A stretch of 64,000 nucleotides of DNA from Petrimonas sp. IBARAKI (GCA_002356435.2 AP018040.2:1736001-1800000); one strand, 5' to 3'. Counted from the first letter of the stretch, positions 27,080-36,814 are shown. The notes: generated by a model not told the origin, from the sequence alone. Program-made: numbers and translations.

Positions 27080-27835
27080 ATGGGAACGAATAACAAAGAA
27101 TCCGACAACCTGTTAAGCGCGTCTGGCGTCAGTATAAAAGAAAAATACTTCAACCAATTGAACAGTGACTTCCAGCTTCTTTCTGAAATTGTATTGGAAC
27201 AGTTGGCAAACACGCAACATCTTTTGACAGAAAAAAATGAAGAGCTCTTTATACTGATGAAGAAGAACGAAAAAATTATCGATTCGTTGGATATCACCAT
27301 AAAAGAAAAAGTGATAAACAGCATCATGTTCTTCAATCCCGTAGCCATAGATTTGAGAAAGATTATGGCTTATTACGACATGACTATTTCCTTGGAACGT
27401 GTGGGGGATCTTATCCAAAATGTTGCCGAGTCAATTAAAAAGATAGATTTCTCGCTCGATGGTTTCGATACGTATATTAAATTGATGGGGAAAATGCTTG
27501 TGCATACAGACGGAATGCTTAAAAATGCGGTGTTTTCCGTTTCGGGTTCGAGCAACCAAATGGCTTACAATACCATTTTGATGGACGATAAAGTAGACAA
27601 GATGGAACGAAAAATGGAACGCAAACTGGCTGAAGGTTTTCAAGAAAAAGTCACTAGTTATCAAATGCTTATTAATATTGTAAATCTTAACAATATTGCT
27701 TATTACATTGAACGTATTGGCGATAAAGCAGTAGATATGGCAGAATCTGCTATTTTTCTGTTGGAGGGAAAAGATGTCCGGCACGATAAAGAACTAAAAA
27801 AGTCATTGCCATTTAAAACAGAAGAGGAATCTTAA
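27080..27835 (+). CDS. phoU: Phosphate signaling complex protein PhoU
   Basis: PhoU links the Pst transporter to the PhoR kinase and represses the regulon when phosphate is plentiful. The 251-residue all-helical protein shows the two PhoU repeats: the first with NPVAIDLRKIMAYYDMTISLERVGDLIQNVAE cut by its metal-binding acidic residues, the second with NIAYYIERIGDKAVDMAESAIF. The ATG at 27080 is preferred over the GTG at 27035, which lies upstream of the possible -7 box. It stands between pstB and the PhoB/PhoR-type genes. Confidence 0.92.
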   Translation: MGTNNKESDNLLSASGVSIKEKYFNQLNSDFQLLSEIVLEQLANTQHLLTEKNEELFILMKKNEKIIDSLDITIKEKVINSIMFFNPVAIDLRKIMAYYDMTISLERVGDLIQNVAESIKKIDFSLDGFDTYIKLMGKMLVHTDGMLKNAVFSVSGSSNQMAYNTILMDDKVDKMERKMERKLAEGFQEKVTSYQMLINIVNLNNIAYYIERIGDKAVDMAESAIFLLEGKDVRHDKELKKSLPFKTEEES

Positions 27836-27856
27836 TAAACATCAATTTTATCAGTT

Positions 27857-28549
27857 ATGGAAGAAAGAATTCTGGTTGTAGACGACGAAAAAGACATTTG
27901 CGATATTCTTCAGTTTAATCTTGAAAATGAAGGGTACAAAGTAGATTTGGCTAATTCGGCTGAAGAGGCATTGTCAATTCTTACCGACAGGCACGATCTG
28001 ATTATTCTGGATGTTATGATGGGGGGGATGTCGGGTTTTAAAATGGCCGAGAGACTCAGAAAAGAAGGAAAGAGTGTCCCCATCATATTTCTGACGGCAA
28101 AAAACACCGAAAACGATATGCTGACGGGCTTCTCCTTAGGCGGTGATGATTATGTGTCTAAACCTTTTTCTGTAAAAGAACTGATTGCAAGGGTAAAATC
28201 GGTTTTAAAAAGAGTCCGTTTAAATAAGAAAGAGACGCAGACACTCTGGCAGCATGAGGGATTAACCATTGATATTCTTAATAACAGGGTGACCATAGAT
28301 GATGTTGAAGTTACACTCACGAAAAAAGAGTTTGAAATTCTTTCGTTGTTGTCGCAAACCTCCCCGAACGTTTATACCCGCAGCGAAATCTTGAATCAGG
28401 TTTGGGGTGACAACGAGTTTGTTCTCGACAGAACAGTAGATGTGCACATAACTCGCCTCAGGAAAAAATTAGGCGAATATTCATCAATTATTGTAAATCG
28501 TTCAGGATTCGGATATTACCTGAATTCAGAGCCAAAAACGACAGAATGA
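27857..28549 (+). CDS. phoB: PhoB-type response regulator (OmpR family)
   Basis: This 230-residue response regulator has an N-terminal receiver with the acidic pair Asp9/Asp10, phospho-acceptor Asp52 (LIILDVMM) and Lys near residue 101 (VSKPFS). The C-terminal winged helix shows VTLTKKEFEILSLL, NQVWGD and RTVDVHITRLRKKLG, as in the OmpR/PhoB family. It starts 21 bp after phoU and overlaps the kinase gene by 4 bp. The assignment to phosphate control rests on this context and on the 11-bp repeats before pstS, its probable target. Confidence 0.85.
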   Translation: MEERILVVDDEKDICDILQFNLENEGYKVDLANSAEEALSILTDRHDLIILDVMMGGMSGFKMAERLRKEGKSVPIIFLTAKNTENDMLTGFSLGGDDYVSKPFSVKELIARVKSVLKRVRLNKKETQTLWQHEGLTIDILNNRVTIDDVEVTLTKKEFEILSLLSQTSPNVYTRSEILNQVWGDNEFVLDRTVDVHITRLRKKLGEYSSIIVNRSGFGYYLNSEPKTTE

Positions 28550-30294
28550 GTTTCCGGCTGTCATACCGAAAAAGAATCTTGCTGTACTTCTCCGTAATCA
28601 TTGCAGTTTTTACGGCGGGGATTATTTTGTTTGAACAAAAGCAAGTCCGGCACGAACGTACGAAAAGCCTTGAAAATATGCTTGACGGAAATGCCGGTTT
28701 TATTCACCGCTACATAAAAGGCCGGCATATTGTATTCCCGGATAGCATACAACGGATGGATGAATTAACAGCGTATTTATCCGATAACCTACGTTTGACT
28801 ATTATTGATAAGACGGGCAGAGTAATGTATGATAATCTGCTGGACGAGAAGAGGATGACTAATCATACAGACCGTCCCGAAATTCAAAAGGCAATGGTTT
28901 CAGGTAGCGGTTCCAACATACGAATGTCGGACAGTAACCATATCCGGTATTTATATTATGCCAGGAATTACGACGGAGCATATTTTATTCGCGTTGCCTT
29001 GCCCTACGAGGTGGAAGTGAGGCCGTTTCTTAATTCCAAAAACAGTTTCATGTATTTCATCATTTTGTTTTTCATTGTATGTGCGCTGATGATGTTCTAT
29101 TTTGCCAATAAATTTTCCAAATCAATTAAAGAGTTAAAGGAATTTGCGGTAAACCTGAAGAATGGTAGGCCTACAAAAACAGCGTTCGAGTTTCCCGACG
29201 ATGAGGTAGGAGAGGTTAGTGCCGAGATCGTGGAGAATTACAATTTATTGAAAGAAAACCGGAAAAAACTGGCTTTGGAGCGAGAAAAACTTATTCAGCA
29301 TTTTCAATTTTCCGAAGAGGGGATTGCCATTTTTTCCGAAGAACGGAAGAAAATCTACGCCAACTCCCATTTTCTACAATTTTTGAATATTATAGCAGAT
29401 AAACCCGTGTTGGAAGATGAATATTTATTTTCCGATCCTGATTTTGAAGAGATTGATGCTTTTCTAGCTTCGGCCGACCGTACTGAAAATGTGTTCTCGA
29501 CGCGTATAGAAAAAAACGGTAAGCAGTTCAATATCAGGGTTATTGTTTTCGAAGATAAAAATTTTGAAATTTATATCAGCGACATTACTAAGGCTGAAAA
29601 GCGACGCTTGCTCAAGCAGGAGATGACCAACAATATCGCTCATGAACTCCGGACACCGGTTACCAGTATCCGTGGTTATCTGGAGACCATACTTAACCTT
29701 GACCCCAAAGATACAGACCGTCAGCAGGTTTTTATTGATCGAGCGTATGTTCAAACCATTCGGTTATCCGAATTAATACAGGATATAAGCATGTTGACTA
29801 AAATAGAAGAGGCTGCGGACCGGTTTGTTAAAGAACCCGTTTTTATAAAATTGCTTCTTGATGAATTGAAATCTGATTTAGCCCATATATTCCTTGAAAA
29901 AAACACCACATTTACTATCGAGGTAGCGGATAGTGTGGTTATTTATGGCAGCCGCACACTCCTGTATTCCATTTTCCGAAACCTTGTGGAAAACTCCTTA
30001 GCATATGCTGGCAAGTCTATTCAGATTGTGCTTAGGTGTTACATGGAAACTGATGATGCTGTGTACTTCGAATTTCACGATAACGGAGTTGGGGTGGAGG
30101 AGAAACACCTCGTAAAGATTTTTGAACGGTTTTACAGGGTGAACGAAGGACGTACTCGTGATACCGGCGGTTCAGGCTTAGGTTTGTCTATCGTTAAAAA
30201 TGCAGTGCTTTTACACAAGGGTAACATCGTAGCCAAAAATCGCCCCGAGGGTGGGTTGCTTTTTCTCATAACTTTTCCAAAAATCAAAGCATAA
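28546..30294 (+). CDS. phoR: PhoR-type sensor histidine kinase
   Basis: This 582-residue membrane kinase has two helices (about residues 8-28 and 168-187) that bracket a periplasmic domain of about 140 residues. A HAMP-like stretch (SKSIKELKEFAVNLKNG), a PAS-like region (residues about 250-345), the H-box with His366 (IAHELRTPVTSIRGY) and a HATPase domain follow (N-box NLVENSLAYA, G1 DNGVGV, G2 GGSGLGLSIVKNAV). It partners the regulator it overlaps. The larger periplasmic domain, compared with E. coli PhoR, suggests it may also sense something outside, beyond PhoU/Pst signalling (inference). Confidence 0.85.
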   Translation: MSFRLSYRKRILLYFSVIIAVFTAGIILFEQKQVRHERTKSLENMLDGNAGFIHRYIKGRHIVFPDSIQRMDELTAYLSDNLRLTIIDKTGRVMYDNLLDEKRMTNHTDRPEIQKAMVSGSGSNIRMSDSNHIRYLYYARNYDGAYFIRVALPYEVEVRPFLNSKNSFMYFIILFFIVCALMMFYFANKFSKSIKELKEFAVNLKNGRPTKTAFEFPDDEVGEVSAEIVENYNLLKENRKKLALEREKLIQHFQFSEEGIAIFSEERKKIYANSHFLQFLNIIADKPVLEDEYLFSDPDFEEIDAFLASADRTENVFSTRIEKNGKQFNIRVIVFEDKNFEIYISDITKAEKRRLLKQEMTNNIAHELRTPVTSIRGYLETILNLDPKDTDRQQVFIDRAYVQTIRLSELIQDISMLTKIEEAADRFVKEPVFIKLLLDELKSDLAHIFLEKNTTFTIEVADSVVIYGSRTLLYSIFRNLVENSLAYAGKSIQIVLRCYMETDDAVYFEFHDNGVGVEEKHLVKIFERFYRVNEGRTRDTGGSGLGLSIVKNAVLLHKGNIVAKNRPEGGLLFLITFPKIKA

Positions 30295-30451
30295 CTGCAA
30301 CAATAAATTTTATTCGATTATTACTCGTCTTAACACAATCCGAACAAGTTTGACACTACCCTTATCTGTGGGGGAAGCAATAATACTTTTGACTGGCAAC
30401 GCTTATTTTAACCGAAAAATAGAAACGCAATGGTTAAATAAACTAAACGGT

Positions 30452-30483
30452 TTTGTAATTTAAAACAATTCTAAATAACTTTG
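30452..30483 (+). promoter_or_regulatory. Consensus promoter of the 2-oxoacid dehydrogenase operon
   Basis: TTTG (30452-30455), 20 nt, TAACTTTG (30476-30483) is a full consensus match. The leader to the ATG at 30636 is about 145 nt, in which I see no recognisable riboswitch. In the 341-bp gap 30295-30635 this is the only feature I can support. Confidence 0.8.
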
Positions 30484-30635
30484 TGGAAAAATCACAGAAT
30501 CAGGATTTCAATCAACCCGCTTTATCACCGATAAAAAAATGATATGTGTTAAACAAATATCATTCAAAAAATGTTATTGTTACTGATTCAGGTAATACGA
30601 GATAGGTTTGATCCAATATTACAACTAAATATATT

Positions 30636-31631
30636 ATGGCAAAATCTAAAAAATCAACAGCTAAACAAGAAATACCCAAGGAAAAATTACTGCACATGCA
30701 TAAGTTAATGTGCGATATCCGTAATTTCGACGAAAAGGTCAATTACATGGTGAAGAGAGGCCAGGTTCCCGGGATGACGCATTTTTCGGTAGGTGAAGAA
30801 GCAGCCAATGTGGGTGCAATTGCTGCTCTGTCGGAAGGTGATTTAATTACTTCCAACCATCGCGGCCATGGGCAGACCATTGCTATGGAAATAGACCTTA
30901 ACGAGATGATGGCCGAAATTATGGGAAAAGCGACAGGAACCTGTAAAGGAAAAGGAGGCTCAATGCATATAGCCGATCTGGATAAGGGAAATCTTGGTGC
31001 CAACGGAATTGTGGGGGGTGGAATGGGAATGGCTATCGGAGCTGCCCTGACACAACAAATGAAAAAAACCGGAAAGATTGTCGTCTGTTTTTTTGGTGAC
31101 GGAGCGGTGAATGAAGGTACTTTTCACGAAACAATGAATATGGCATCCATTTGGAAGTTACCGGTTATTTTCTATTCCATCAATAATTTTTACGGAATCA
31201 GTACTCCTATTTCGAGCGTAATCAACATAGATTACAATTACCAGCGTGCTAGCGCCTACGGCGTCCCAGGACATCTTATCGAAGATGGAAATGATTTGTT
31301 GGCTGTTTACAACAAATTTGTCGAGCTGGTGGATTATGTCCGCAGCGGAAACGGGCCTGTCTTGGTTGAGTCACTCACGTATCGCTGGTACGGACATTCA
31401 ACTTCAGACCCCGGAAAATACCGTACCAAACAGGAGGTGGATGAATGGAAGAAAAAAGACCCGATTGTCAAGTACAAAAAATATATGATGGAAAATAATC
31501 TAGCTTCCGAAGAAGAGTTGGATGATATAGACCGTAAATCCATGGACGCCGTTGAAGCGTCTGTGAAATTTGCGATGGAAAGCCCCGAACCAACTCTGGA
31601 ATCGGCTTTCGAAGATATTTTTGCAGATTAA
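30636..31631 (+). CDS. Thiamine-dependent dehydrogenase E1 alpha subunit
   Basis: This 331-residue E1 alpha of a 2-oxoacid or acetoin dehydrogenase complex decarboxylates the substrate with thiamine diphosphate. The TPP motif GDGAVNEG...NN is complete (near residues 150-180), and GKGGSMH with RGHGQTIA matches the phosphorylation-loop region of PdhA/AcoA. RYRTKQEVDEWKKKDPI near the end is also conserved. The subunit size and the heterotetramer gene order E1a-E1b-E2-E3 are shared by pyruvate, branched-chain and acetoin dehydrogenases. GKATGTCKGKGGSMH leans toward the pyruvate/acetoin type. A 150-bp spacer with nothing recognisable precedes the beta subunit. Confidence 0.88.
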   Translation: MAKSKKSTAKQEIPKEKLLHMHKLMCDIRNFDEKVNYMVKRGQVPGMTHFSVGEEAANVGAIAALSEGDLITSNHRGHGQTIAMEIDLNEMMAEIMGKATGTCKGKGGSMHIADLDKGNLGANGIVGGGMGMAIGAALTQQMKKTGKIVVCFFGDGAVNEGTFHETMNMASIWKLPVIFYSINNFYGISTPISSVINIDYNYQRASAYGVPGHLIEDGNDLLAVYNKFVELVDYVRSGNGPVLVESLTYRWYGHSTSDPGKYRTKQEVDEWKKKDPIVKYKKYMMENNLASEEELDDIDRKSMDAVEASVKFAMESPEPTLESAFEDIFAD

Positions 31632-31781
31632 GACTTAGGGATGCGGAATGCCGCTCCTTTACAATCAGTAACTCAAAATACAACAAAACGATACAGAGCA
31701 AAAAAGCTAACAGCAAAGGTGATTCATTGTACAGATTGACCCTAAGCCTCTGCACCAAGCTCTCAGCAACAATAATAAAAA

Positions 31782-32783
31782 ATGGAAAACGAAACTAAAG
31801 TAATGTCTGTAAGAGATGCCATTATTTTGGCAATGTCAGAAGAAATGCGCCGTGACGAAAACGTGTTTCTTATGGGTGAAGACGTGGGTATTTTTGGTGG
31901 CGACTTCGGAACATCGGTAGGGATGCTTCAGGAATTTGGTAAGGAACGCGTTCGCGACACGCCAATTTCTGAAAATGCTATTTCCGGTTGTGCCATCGGA
32001 GCAGCCATGACCGGCCTGCGCCCCATTGTTGATGTAACTTTTATGGACTTTATTGTTTATATGATGGACAATATAGTGAATCAGGCAGCAAAAACCCGAT
32101 ATATGTTCGGCGGAAAAGGACAGGTACCTGTTGTGTTTCGCTGCGCGGCAGGATCGGGAGTGGGTGCCGCTGCACAACATTCTCAGTCGCTCGAAGCCTG
32201 GTTTACTCACATCCCGGGACTCAAGGTTGTTGCCCCGGGAACACCTGCCGATGTAAAAGGAATACTTAAATCCGCTATCAGGGACAATAACACCGTTATT
32301 TTCCTTGAATATAAAGCGCAATTCAACATGAAAGGAGAAGTTCCTCTCGATCCGGAATTTACCATTCCATTAGGCAAAGCCGAACTTAAACGAGAGGGCA
32401 AGGACGTAACTGTTGTTACGTATGGAAGAATGCTTGAACGCGTATTACAGGCGGCCGACCAGGTACGGGAGGCTGATGGGGTAAGCGTAGAAGTGGTTGA
32501 TTTGAGAACATTGATACCGCTTGACAAAGAAGCCGTTCTTAATTCGGTGAAAAAAACCGGTCGTGTGCTGCTCGTTAACGATGCGCACAAAACCGGTGGT
32601 TTCATCGGTGAAATTGCCGCCATGATTGCCGAAAGCGATGCCTTCGATTACCTCGACGGCCGCATTCTGCGATTGGCGGCAGAAGACGTTCCCGTTCCTT
32701 ACAACGCCAAACTTGAAGCAGCCATGCTACCCAGTGTTGAAAGGATTAAAAAATACATCCTCAAATTGGTTAATAAAAGGTGA
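31782..32783 (+). CDS. Thiamine-dependent dehydrogenase E1 beta subunit
   Basis: This 333-residue transketolase-like beta subunit (AcoB/PdhB type) has an N-terminal [29 protein letters not shown], broken here by its conserved Glu, then [42 protein letters not shown] carries the conserved His that lines the active site. The transketolase C-terminal domain carries VTYGRML and [10 protein letters not shown]. It is cotranscribed with E1 alpha and lies 12 bp before E2. Confidence 0.9.
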   Translation: MENETKVMSVRDAIILAMSEEMRRDENVFLMGEDVGIFGGDFGTSVGMLQEFGKERVRDTPISENAISGCAIGAAMTGLRPIVDVTFMDFIVYMMDNIVNQAAKTRYMFGGKGQVPVVFRCAAGSGVGAAAQHSQSLEAWFTHIPGLKVVAPGTPADVKGILKSAIRDNNTVIFLEYKAQFNMKGEVPLDPEFTIPLGKAELKREGKDVTVVTYGRMLERVLQAADQVREADGVSVEVVDLRTLIPLDKEAVLNSVKKTGRVLLVNDAHKTGGFIGEIAAMIAESDAFDYLDGRILRLAAEDVPVPYNAKLEAAMLPSVERIKKYILKLVNKR

Positions 32784-32795
32784 TAGAGGAGGTTT

Positions 32796-33905
32796 ATGGA
32801 AGAAAGACAATTAGTTAGAGCCACTCCTGCAGCAAGATTGCTGGCTAAACGAATGAACGTGACGCTTACAAATGTGACCGGTACAGGTTATAAGGGACGC
32901 GTTCATAAAGAAGATGTTGCCGGATGGAATTTTCAGGGTAAAATTCACGTCTCGCCGCTCGCACGCAGAATTGCTGAAGAACATCACATTGATCTGAAAG
33001 GTGTCAGGGGCACCGGTCACAACGATAAAATCATGAAGGACGATGTGCTGTTGCTCATCTCTGATCCTGTATTGAAAGCCCGCCTTACCCGGAATGATTT
33101 TGCTGAAGCTACGGCAGCACCAAAAATTCTTTCGGGAATAAGTAAGCAGCTTCAGGTAATACCTGCCGATAGCAAACCCGATGTCTCTGTTAAGGTGGAA
33201 GCAGCCGTAAGTACCGAAACCGAGCCGTTGAGCATGATGCGCAAGGTAATAGCAAAACGTATGTCGGAAAGTTATTTCTCGATCCCTTCGTTTATTCAAA
33301 CCTGGGAAATAGATATGGCTGAACTGCTTGAGTTACGCAAAAAATTGATGGATCCGATAAAGGAGAAAACGGATAAAAAGCTGACTGTTACCGATCTTAT
33401 TTCGTTTGCTGTGGTGAAAACATTGATGAAACACAAATACATCAATGCGAGCTTGAATAACGAGGTTACCGAGATCACTTTCCACAACTACGTGAATTTA
33501 GGAATGGCGGTTGGATTGGACGAGGGATTGCTGGTGCCGGTAGTGAAAAATGCCGATAAAATGTTGCTCAGCGAACTGGTAGTAGCTTTGAAAGACGTTA
33601 CCGAACGCACATTTTCGAAAAAGTTGCTGCCCGATGAACAAACGGGAAGTACATTTACCATCAGCAACTTGGGAATGTATGGCGTGGAACATTTTACGGC
33701 AATCATCAATCAGCCGAATGCAGCCATTTTAAGCGTCTCATCGACAAAAGATACCCTTGTGGTCCGCAACGGTGAGGCCGTAATCCGTCCGGTAATGAAA
33801 GTCAGCCTTACCAGTGATCATCGCATCATTGACGGACTTACAGCGGCAAAATTCATGACGGACCTGAAGCAACTGCTTGAAAATCCGTTAACATTATTAA
33901 TTTAA
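32796..33905 (+). CDS. Dihydrolipoamide acyltransferase E2 lacking a lipoyl domain
   Basis: This 369-residue E2 core protein transfers the acyl group to CoA and forms the complex core. The C-terminal catalytic domain (about residues 140-369) is intact, with SDHRIIDGL carrying the active-site His and Asp. The N-terminus is unusual: it has no lipoyl domain and starts directly with two peripheral-subunit-binding-like domains, ATPAARLLAKRMNV...GRVHKEDV (residues 9-40) and VSPLARRIAEEHHI...KIMKDDV (residues 50-83). Only 12 bp separate it from E1 beta, so no lipoyl domain is hidden upstream. The missing domain is fused to E3 in the next gene. An AGGAGG sits 3 nt before the ATG, rare in this phylum but too close to be ideal. 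Confidence 0.88.
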   Translation: MEERQLVRATPAARLLAKRMNVTLTNVTGTGYKGRVHKEDVAGWNFQGKIHVSPLARRIAEEHHIDLKGVRGTGHNDKIMKDDVLLLISDPVLKARLTRNDFAEATAAPKILSGISKQLQVIPADSKPDVSVKVEAAVSTETEPLSMMRKVIAKRMSESYFSIPSFIQTWEIDMAELLELRKKLMDPIKEKTDKKLTVTDLISFAVVKTLMKHKYINASLNNEVTEITFHNYVNLGMAVGLDEGLLVPVVKNADKMLLSELVVALKDVTERTFSKKLLPDEQTGSTFTISNLGMYGVEHFTAIINQPNAAILSVSSTKDTLVVRNGEAVIRPVMKVSLTSDHRIIDGLTAAKFMTDLKQLLENPLTLLI

Positions 33906-33947
33906 CGTTTGAGGTTTACTTAAAACTCATAACTCATAACTCAAAAC

Positions 33948-35648
33948 ATGGCATACGAAATTATAATGCCCAAAGCGGGAATCGACATGACCGAAGGGCA
34001 AATTGTAAAGTGGTTAAAAAAAGAAGGAGATCCTGTGACTCAAGGTGAAATTATCCTCGAAATCATGACCGATAAAACAAGTATGGAACTTGAAGCCGAG
34101 GCAACAGGCGTGCTCCTTAAAATTCTCCGTCACGACGGAGATACTGTTCCGGTAACGGAAGTTATCGGTTATATCGGACAAGAAGGCGAGGAAATTGTTC
34201 CGCAGGCATATGAAGAGGAGAAACCGGTTGAAGAAGAGGCTGCTGACAAATCAATGACAAGGCTCGAAGATTCATACAATGTGATCGTCATTGGTGGCGG
34301 ACCTGCTGGATACGTGGCTGCTATCCGTGCTGCACAACAGGGGGCAAAAGTGGCCATTGTGGAAAAAAAAGAATTTGGAGGAACGTGTCTTAACTTGGGA
34401 TGTATTCCGACGAAAGCATATCTCAAAAGTGGTGAAATTATCGAGGGTATGGAGATGGCTGCTTCACGTGGAATCATTTTTGAAAGCGTTAAGTACAAAA
34501 TAGATATGCCTCGGGTGGTTCAGCACAAAAACTCGGTGGTAAAAAAGCTGACAAGCGGTGTAGAAGCATTGCTGAGAAGCAACAAAGTGGACATTTTCAA
34601 AGGAGTTGCCCGAATCAATAAAAACAAAGATGTGGTAGTGGATGATTCCACGGTGATAAAAGGTGACAAAATTATTCTAGCGGGAGGGTCAAAAGTATCC
34701 AGAATAAACATTCCGGGTATTGATAATCCGAATGTATTAACCAGTGATGATTTGTTGGCGCTGGACGTACTGCCCGAAACGCTGGCGGTGATTGGCGGAG
34801 GTGTTATCGGTATAGAGATGGCTCAGGCATTTGAGGCGCTCGGAACAAAAATAACCGTTATCGAGATGATGGACAGGATTATTCCGTCAGTGGACGCTGA
34901 AGCGTCGGCATTACTTACCAAGTTGCTGAAAAAGAAGAACGTGAAAATAATGACTTCTACCAAGATTACTGAGCTTGCCGATAAAAAAGGCAAGGTGGAA
35001 GTTAAAATTGAAGGAGGAGAATCGGTCATTGCTGATAAGGTCCTGATTTCTATCGGACGCTTACCGGATACCGAAGGGATGGGAGATATTCAGTTTGAAA
35101 TGGAGCGCGGCCGGATCAAGGTTGACAAATATATGGAAACCAGTGTGAAAGGCATTTATGCACCCGGCGATGTGAATGCTATAAAGATGCTAGCGCATGT
35201 AGCATTTCGCATGGGTGAAGTGGCAGCTGATAATGCTGTAAAAGGCAATCATCGCGAACTTAAATTGCATTCCGCTCCTTCGGTAGTTTATACCCATCCC
35301 GAAGTGGCTATGGTTGGTCTTACGGAAGAACAGGCACGCGAGAAATACGACGTTCGTATTGGCCGTTTTGATTTTGCTGCCAACGGCCGGGCTATGGCAT
35401 CCGGTGATAATGTTGGTTTTGTGAAAGTGATCGCCGACAGCAAATATGGCGAGATTCTTGGTGTGCATATTGTAGGTCCCGCGGCAGCTGAAATCATTAA
35501 CCAGGCATCGTTGCTTATGGAAATGGAAATCACCGTGGACGAAGTAATCAAAACTATATACGGACATCCCACTTACTCAGAAGCTCTCTTCGAAGCTTGT
35601 GCAGATGTTCTAGGCGAGGCTGTACATATTGTTAAAAAACAGAAGTAG
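33948..35648 (+). CDS. lpdA: Dihydrolipoyl dehydrogenase E3 with N-terminal lipoyl domain
   Basis: This is a 566-residue E3. Residues 1-80 are a biotinyl/lipoyl domain (IIMPKAGIDMTEGQIVKW) with the acceptor Lys43 in TDKTSME. A Glu/Pro/Ala-rich linker follows (about residues 85-108). The rest is the FAD- and NAD-dependent disulfide reductase, with the FAD-binding VIVIGGGPAGY, redox pair GGTCLNLGC, second Rossmann AVIGGGVIGIE, GDV near residue 400 and the His-Glu dyad in GHPTYSE. It reoxidises dihydrolipoyl groups with NAD. Since E2 here has no lipoyl domain, this domain probably serves as the swinging arm of the whole complex. A terminator follows. Confidence 0.93.
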   Translation: MAYEIIMPKAGIDMTEGQIVKWLKKEGDPVTQGEIILEIMTDKTSMELEAEATGVLLKILRHDGDTVPVTEVIGYIGQEGEEIVPQAYEEEKPVEEEAADKSMTRLEDSYNVIVIGGGPAGYVAAIRAAQQGAKVAIVEKKEFGGTCLNLGCIPTKAYLKSGEIIEGMEMAASRGIIFESVKYKIDMPRVVQHKNSVVKKLTSGVEALLRSNKVDIFKGVARINKNKDVVVDDSTVIKGDKIILAGGSKVSRINIPGIDNPNVLTSDDLLALDVLPETLAVIGGGVIGIEMAQAFEALGTKITVIEMMDRIIPSVDAEASALLTKLLKKKNVKIMTSTKITELADKKGKVEVKIEGGESVIADKVLISIGRLPDTEGMGDIQFEMERGRIKVDKYMETSVKGIYAPGDVNAIKMLAHVAFRMGEVAADNAVKGNHRELKLHSAPSVVYTHPEVAMVGLTEEQAREKYDVRIGRFDFAANGRAMASGDNVGFVKVIADSKYGEILGVHIVGPAAAEIINQASLLMEMEITVDEVIKTIYGHPTYSEALFEACADVLGEAVHIVKKQK

Positions 35649-35677
35649 TTTTTACGAAAGTATAAATATTAAATATC

Positions 35678-35707
35678 AAATCCTCTTCTCTAGGAAGGGG
35701 ATTTTTT
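35678..35707. terminator. Intrinsic terminator after E3
   Basis: The stem AAATCCTCTTC / GAAGGGGATTT (with one G-T pair) has a short loop and is followed by a T-tract, between convergent genes. The second gene's stop codon lies at its edge. Confidence 0.75.
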
Positions 35708-36494
35708 ATTGCTTCTTGATAAATTGTTTATTGAAAGAATAGATCAGGCTTACATTCCAGATAAAGTGTTGACTTCCATCAATATTACTCTTTATTTCCT
35801 GGTTAAACATAGAAGAAATAGAAAAAGGAAAGTTTTTCTTTTGCAACGAAAATGTAGATGCAAAATAAACACCATCGGCTGAATCCATTTTTAGATAATA
35901 AATTTGAGGAATAATGCCTAAGGAGATATAGTCCGAAATGGATATATTCGTAAAATTAGTACGAAATGCAAAAAAGTTCGTGTTTCTCGTTGTGTTTTTG
36001 TCTATACCATACAGATATAAATAATAGGGGATTAAACTTATATTCTCTGTAATGTAATAGGAGGGAGCCACTTCTCCACCAAGATTTCTTTGAGCTACAA
36101 TCACCTCATTTGTAACGTTATTTATTGTAGCTGTTTTGGTTTTAAAGGAGAAATTGGGCCTTGCTCCAATATTTAAATTGAATTTTTCTTTTTGAATCAA
36201 TTTGTAGCGCCACCAAAATTGAAAAGACCAGGGTTTACCGTCTAAAGCAAACCTGAATTTAGGCTCAAAACTGAGCCTTTTTTTACCTAATATCATATCA
36301 AAAATCGCCGCGGGTTTACCTAACGTCAGATTTGGAATGGTTGAAATTCCCTTAGTGGTGACGGTGATGGTTGTGGCGAAGAAAGCCGGGTTTTGTCGGC
36401 TGTTATCTGTCGACGATATTTTGGTTTTTTGCGAAAAAGAGAATTGAACGAACAGGATAAGAATTGAACTAAGAATAATTTTTGTAAAATTCAT
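35706..36494 (-). CDS. Hypothetical exported beta-rich protein
   Basis: This 262-residue protein has a signal peptide (residues 1-21, ending FSFSQ). The mature part alternates polar and aromatic residues in short beta-like strands (FQFWWRYKLIQ, FNLNIGARPNFSF, SYYITENISLIPYYLYLY). It ends IWNVSLIYSFNKQFIKK, which suggests an outer-membrane or beta-sandwich protein. I do not recognise a family. It is monocistronic and faces the dehydrogenase operon tail to tail. The 320-bp gap upstream (36495-36814) holds only the terminator-like structure at 36702-36796. Confidence 0.65.
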   Translation of the reverse strand: MNFTKIILSSILILFVQFSFSQKTKISSTDNSRQNPAFFATTITVTTKGISTIPNLTLGKPAAIFDMILGKKRLSFEPKFRFALDGKPWSFQFWWRYKLIQKEKFNLNIGARPNFSFKTKTATINNVTNEVIVAQRNLGGEVAPSYYITENISLIPYYLYLYGIDKNTTRNTNFFAFRTNFTNISISDYISLGIIPQIYYLKMDSADGVYFASTFSLQKKNFPFSISSMFNQEIKSNIDGSQHFIWNVSLIYSFNKQFIKKQ

Positions 36495-36701
36495 TGTTTT
36501 CGTTTTTATGCTTTACATAGAGATTGGCTTTACATACAATTGTTTACTTGAAATTCAAGGAGATAGTAATGAATGTAGGTCAAGTATATTTCTTCAATAC
36601 ACCATTGACAGTGTTTTCAATAGGATAAAATCTAACTGAAAATTGGATAAAACGGTATTGTTGTGTTTAACTAAGGGTTGGGTATCGGCAATTATTTAAC
36701 C

Positions 36702-36796
36702 AAATAAAACCCCGCCTTGAAGAGTTTGTGAAATTATAAAGATTAATTACAAATTGAAAATCATATTACAGTTTTCATACAGTCTCCAAGACGGGG
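36702..36796 (-). terminator. Long-loop terminator-like hairpin after the tryptophanase-family gene
   Basis: On the minus strand the arms at 36796-36783 (CCCCGTCTTGGAGA) and 36723-36710 (TCTTCAAGGCGGGG) pair over about 14 bp with two wobble or mismatched positions. A TTTTATTTGG tail follows. The loop is about 59 nt, much longer than a standard terminator, so it could also be part of a structured 3' UTR. Confidence 0.55.
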
Positions 36797-36814
36797 AATT
36801 TATTCAGCGCGTTA

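Noticed and set aside
30484-30635. Riboswitch in the 145-nt leader of the dehydrogenase operon
   Set aside because: I see no thiamine (THI-box) or other known conserved motif, and no terminator/antiterminator pair.
32784-32795. Frameshifted lipoyl domain upstream of E2
   Set aside because: Only 12 bp lie between the E1 beta stop and the E2 start, and the E1 beta C-terminus is normal, so there is no room for a hidden domain.
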